Shown: positions 63,694-64,000 of the stretch, piece by piece | Layout of the letters: each line of letters opens with the position of its first letter | Position numbering within the stretch: the stretch's first letter is position 1 | Source of the DNA: Prorocentrum cordatum | Lineage: Eukaryota > Sar > Dinophyceae > Prorocentrales > Prorocentraceae | Length of the DNA: 64,000 bases | Assembly: GCA_963575745.1 (NCBI GenBank) | Contig: CAUYUJ010019949.1 | Coordinates: 450,464 to 514,463, forward strand | Direction of reading: 5' to 3' | Position numbers and translations under genes: made by a program | The notes under the pieces: generated by a model | Databases searched by the model: none | What the model saw: the letters and a program-made list of their open reading frames with translations, nothing else | What the model was told of the DNA's origin: nothing

Positions 63694-64000
63694 GCCCGAG
63701 GAGGGGATCGGGGGGAGGAACGTCGGCGGCGAGCGAGGGGGGGAAAGTGAGAAGGAGGAGGCCCTCTCAGCAGCGGGGCTTCTCGGGAGCCCTCCGGCCT
63801 TCTGAGGAGTTTTGTGTGCCTTCGGCGAAGGCTCGGAGAACTTCTCAGAAACGCCGGGTCACTTCGGAGCCTTCTGAGAAGGCCCGCCCCTTCTCACTTC
63901 CCCCCCCAGGCTCACCGCCGATATACCGCTACCCTTGCCTCGTTTTCCATTTGGGGGGCCTCCTACGAGGCCCTCGTCGTCACCGGTGGATTCGCCTCGA
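63694..64000. other. Probable intron or spacer to the window end
   Basis: 63755-63900 has several inexact CTTCTCAGAA/CCTTCTGAGAAG inverted motifs. No coding text is visible. Confidence 0.45.

Overview
The window looks like nuclear DNA of a dinoflagellate (an alveolate protist). The evidence is indirect but consistent: very high GC in long tracts, genes that are rare and far apart, an intron with non-canonical ends bordered by short direct repeats, a retroelement whose gag-like and recombinase-like text is of a kind I associate with dinoflagellate genomes, and a 5' 28S rRNA fragment that reads best as dinoflagellate. Most of the 64 kb is repeat: satellites with 12, 73, 90, 155, 160 and 386 bp periods, microsatellites, fold-back elements and dispersed families. 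No CRISPR array, operon or bacterial-type gene layout is present.

Layout. 1-5.1 kb: direct repeats around a GAGGCT-type minisatellite, then 24-27 bp and 12 bp satellites. 6.65-7.85 kb: the one confidently named gene, a two-exon aspartate-semialdehyde dehydrogenase (ASADH). 8-14.4 kb: dispersed and tandem repeats, including a 90 bp family and a clean 73 bp satellite. 15.2-16.6 kb: a broken coding region of unknown family, followed by about 3.4 kb of extremely GC-rich DNA. 21-24.7 kb: a 12 bp array, a degenerate 28S rRNA piece, a CCG microsatellite, and the 90 bp family in both orientations. 25.26-26.12 kb: an intact gene for a putative secreted cysteine-patterned protein. 27-34 kb: fold-backs, minisatellites, a decayed coding region and a 65 bp poly(A). 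34.5-37.3 kb: a 160 bp satellite and about 1.4 kb of ACT triplets. 37.6-39.9 kb: a long decayed coding region. 41-49 kb: mainly microsatellites, dispersed repeats and one strong hairpin. 49.8 kb: an exon resembling the end of a GH27 alpha-galactosidase catalytic domain. 51.6-52.8 kb: a 386 bp satellite. 52.9-58.9 kb: a complete but mutated tyrosine-recombinase-type retroelement. 60-63.7 kb: fold-backs and two short lectin-like exon candidates.

The best unit is the retroelement at 52900-58862. It carries split direct repeats (A1 - coding region - B1 - A2 - B2), the terminal layout known from PAT/Ngaro-type DIRS elements. It encodes gag-like, reverse transcriptase, RNase H, recombinase-like and methyltransferase-like domains in that order. 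Several frameshifts and a nonsense codon break the reading frames, yet A1 and A2 are identical. The GH27-like exon upstream and the two lectin-like exons downstream lie on the same strand, so the element may sit inside a giant intron of a glycosidase gene; that is inference.

Most long open frames here are products of high GC or of tandem repeats whose period is a multiple of three, and are not annotated as genes.
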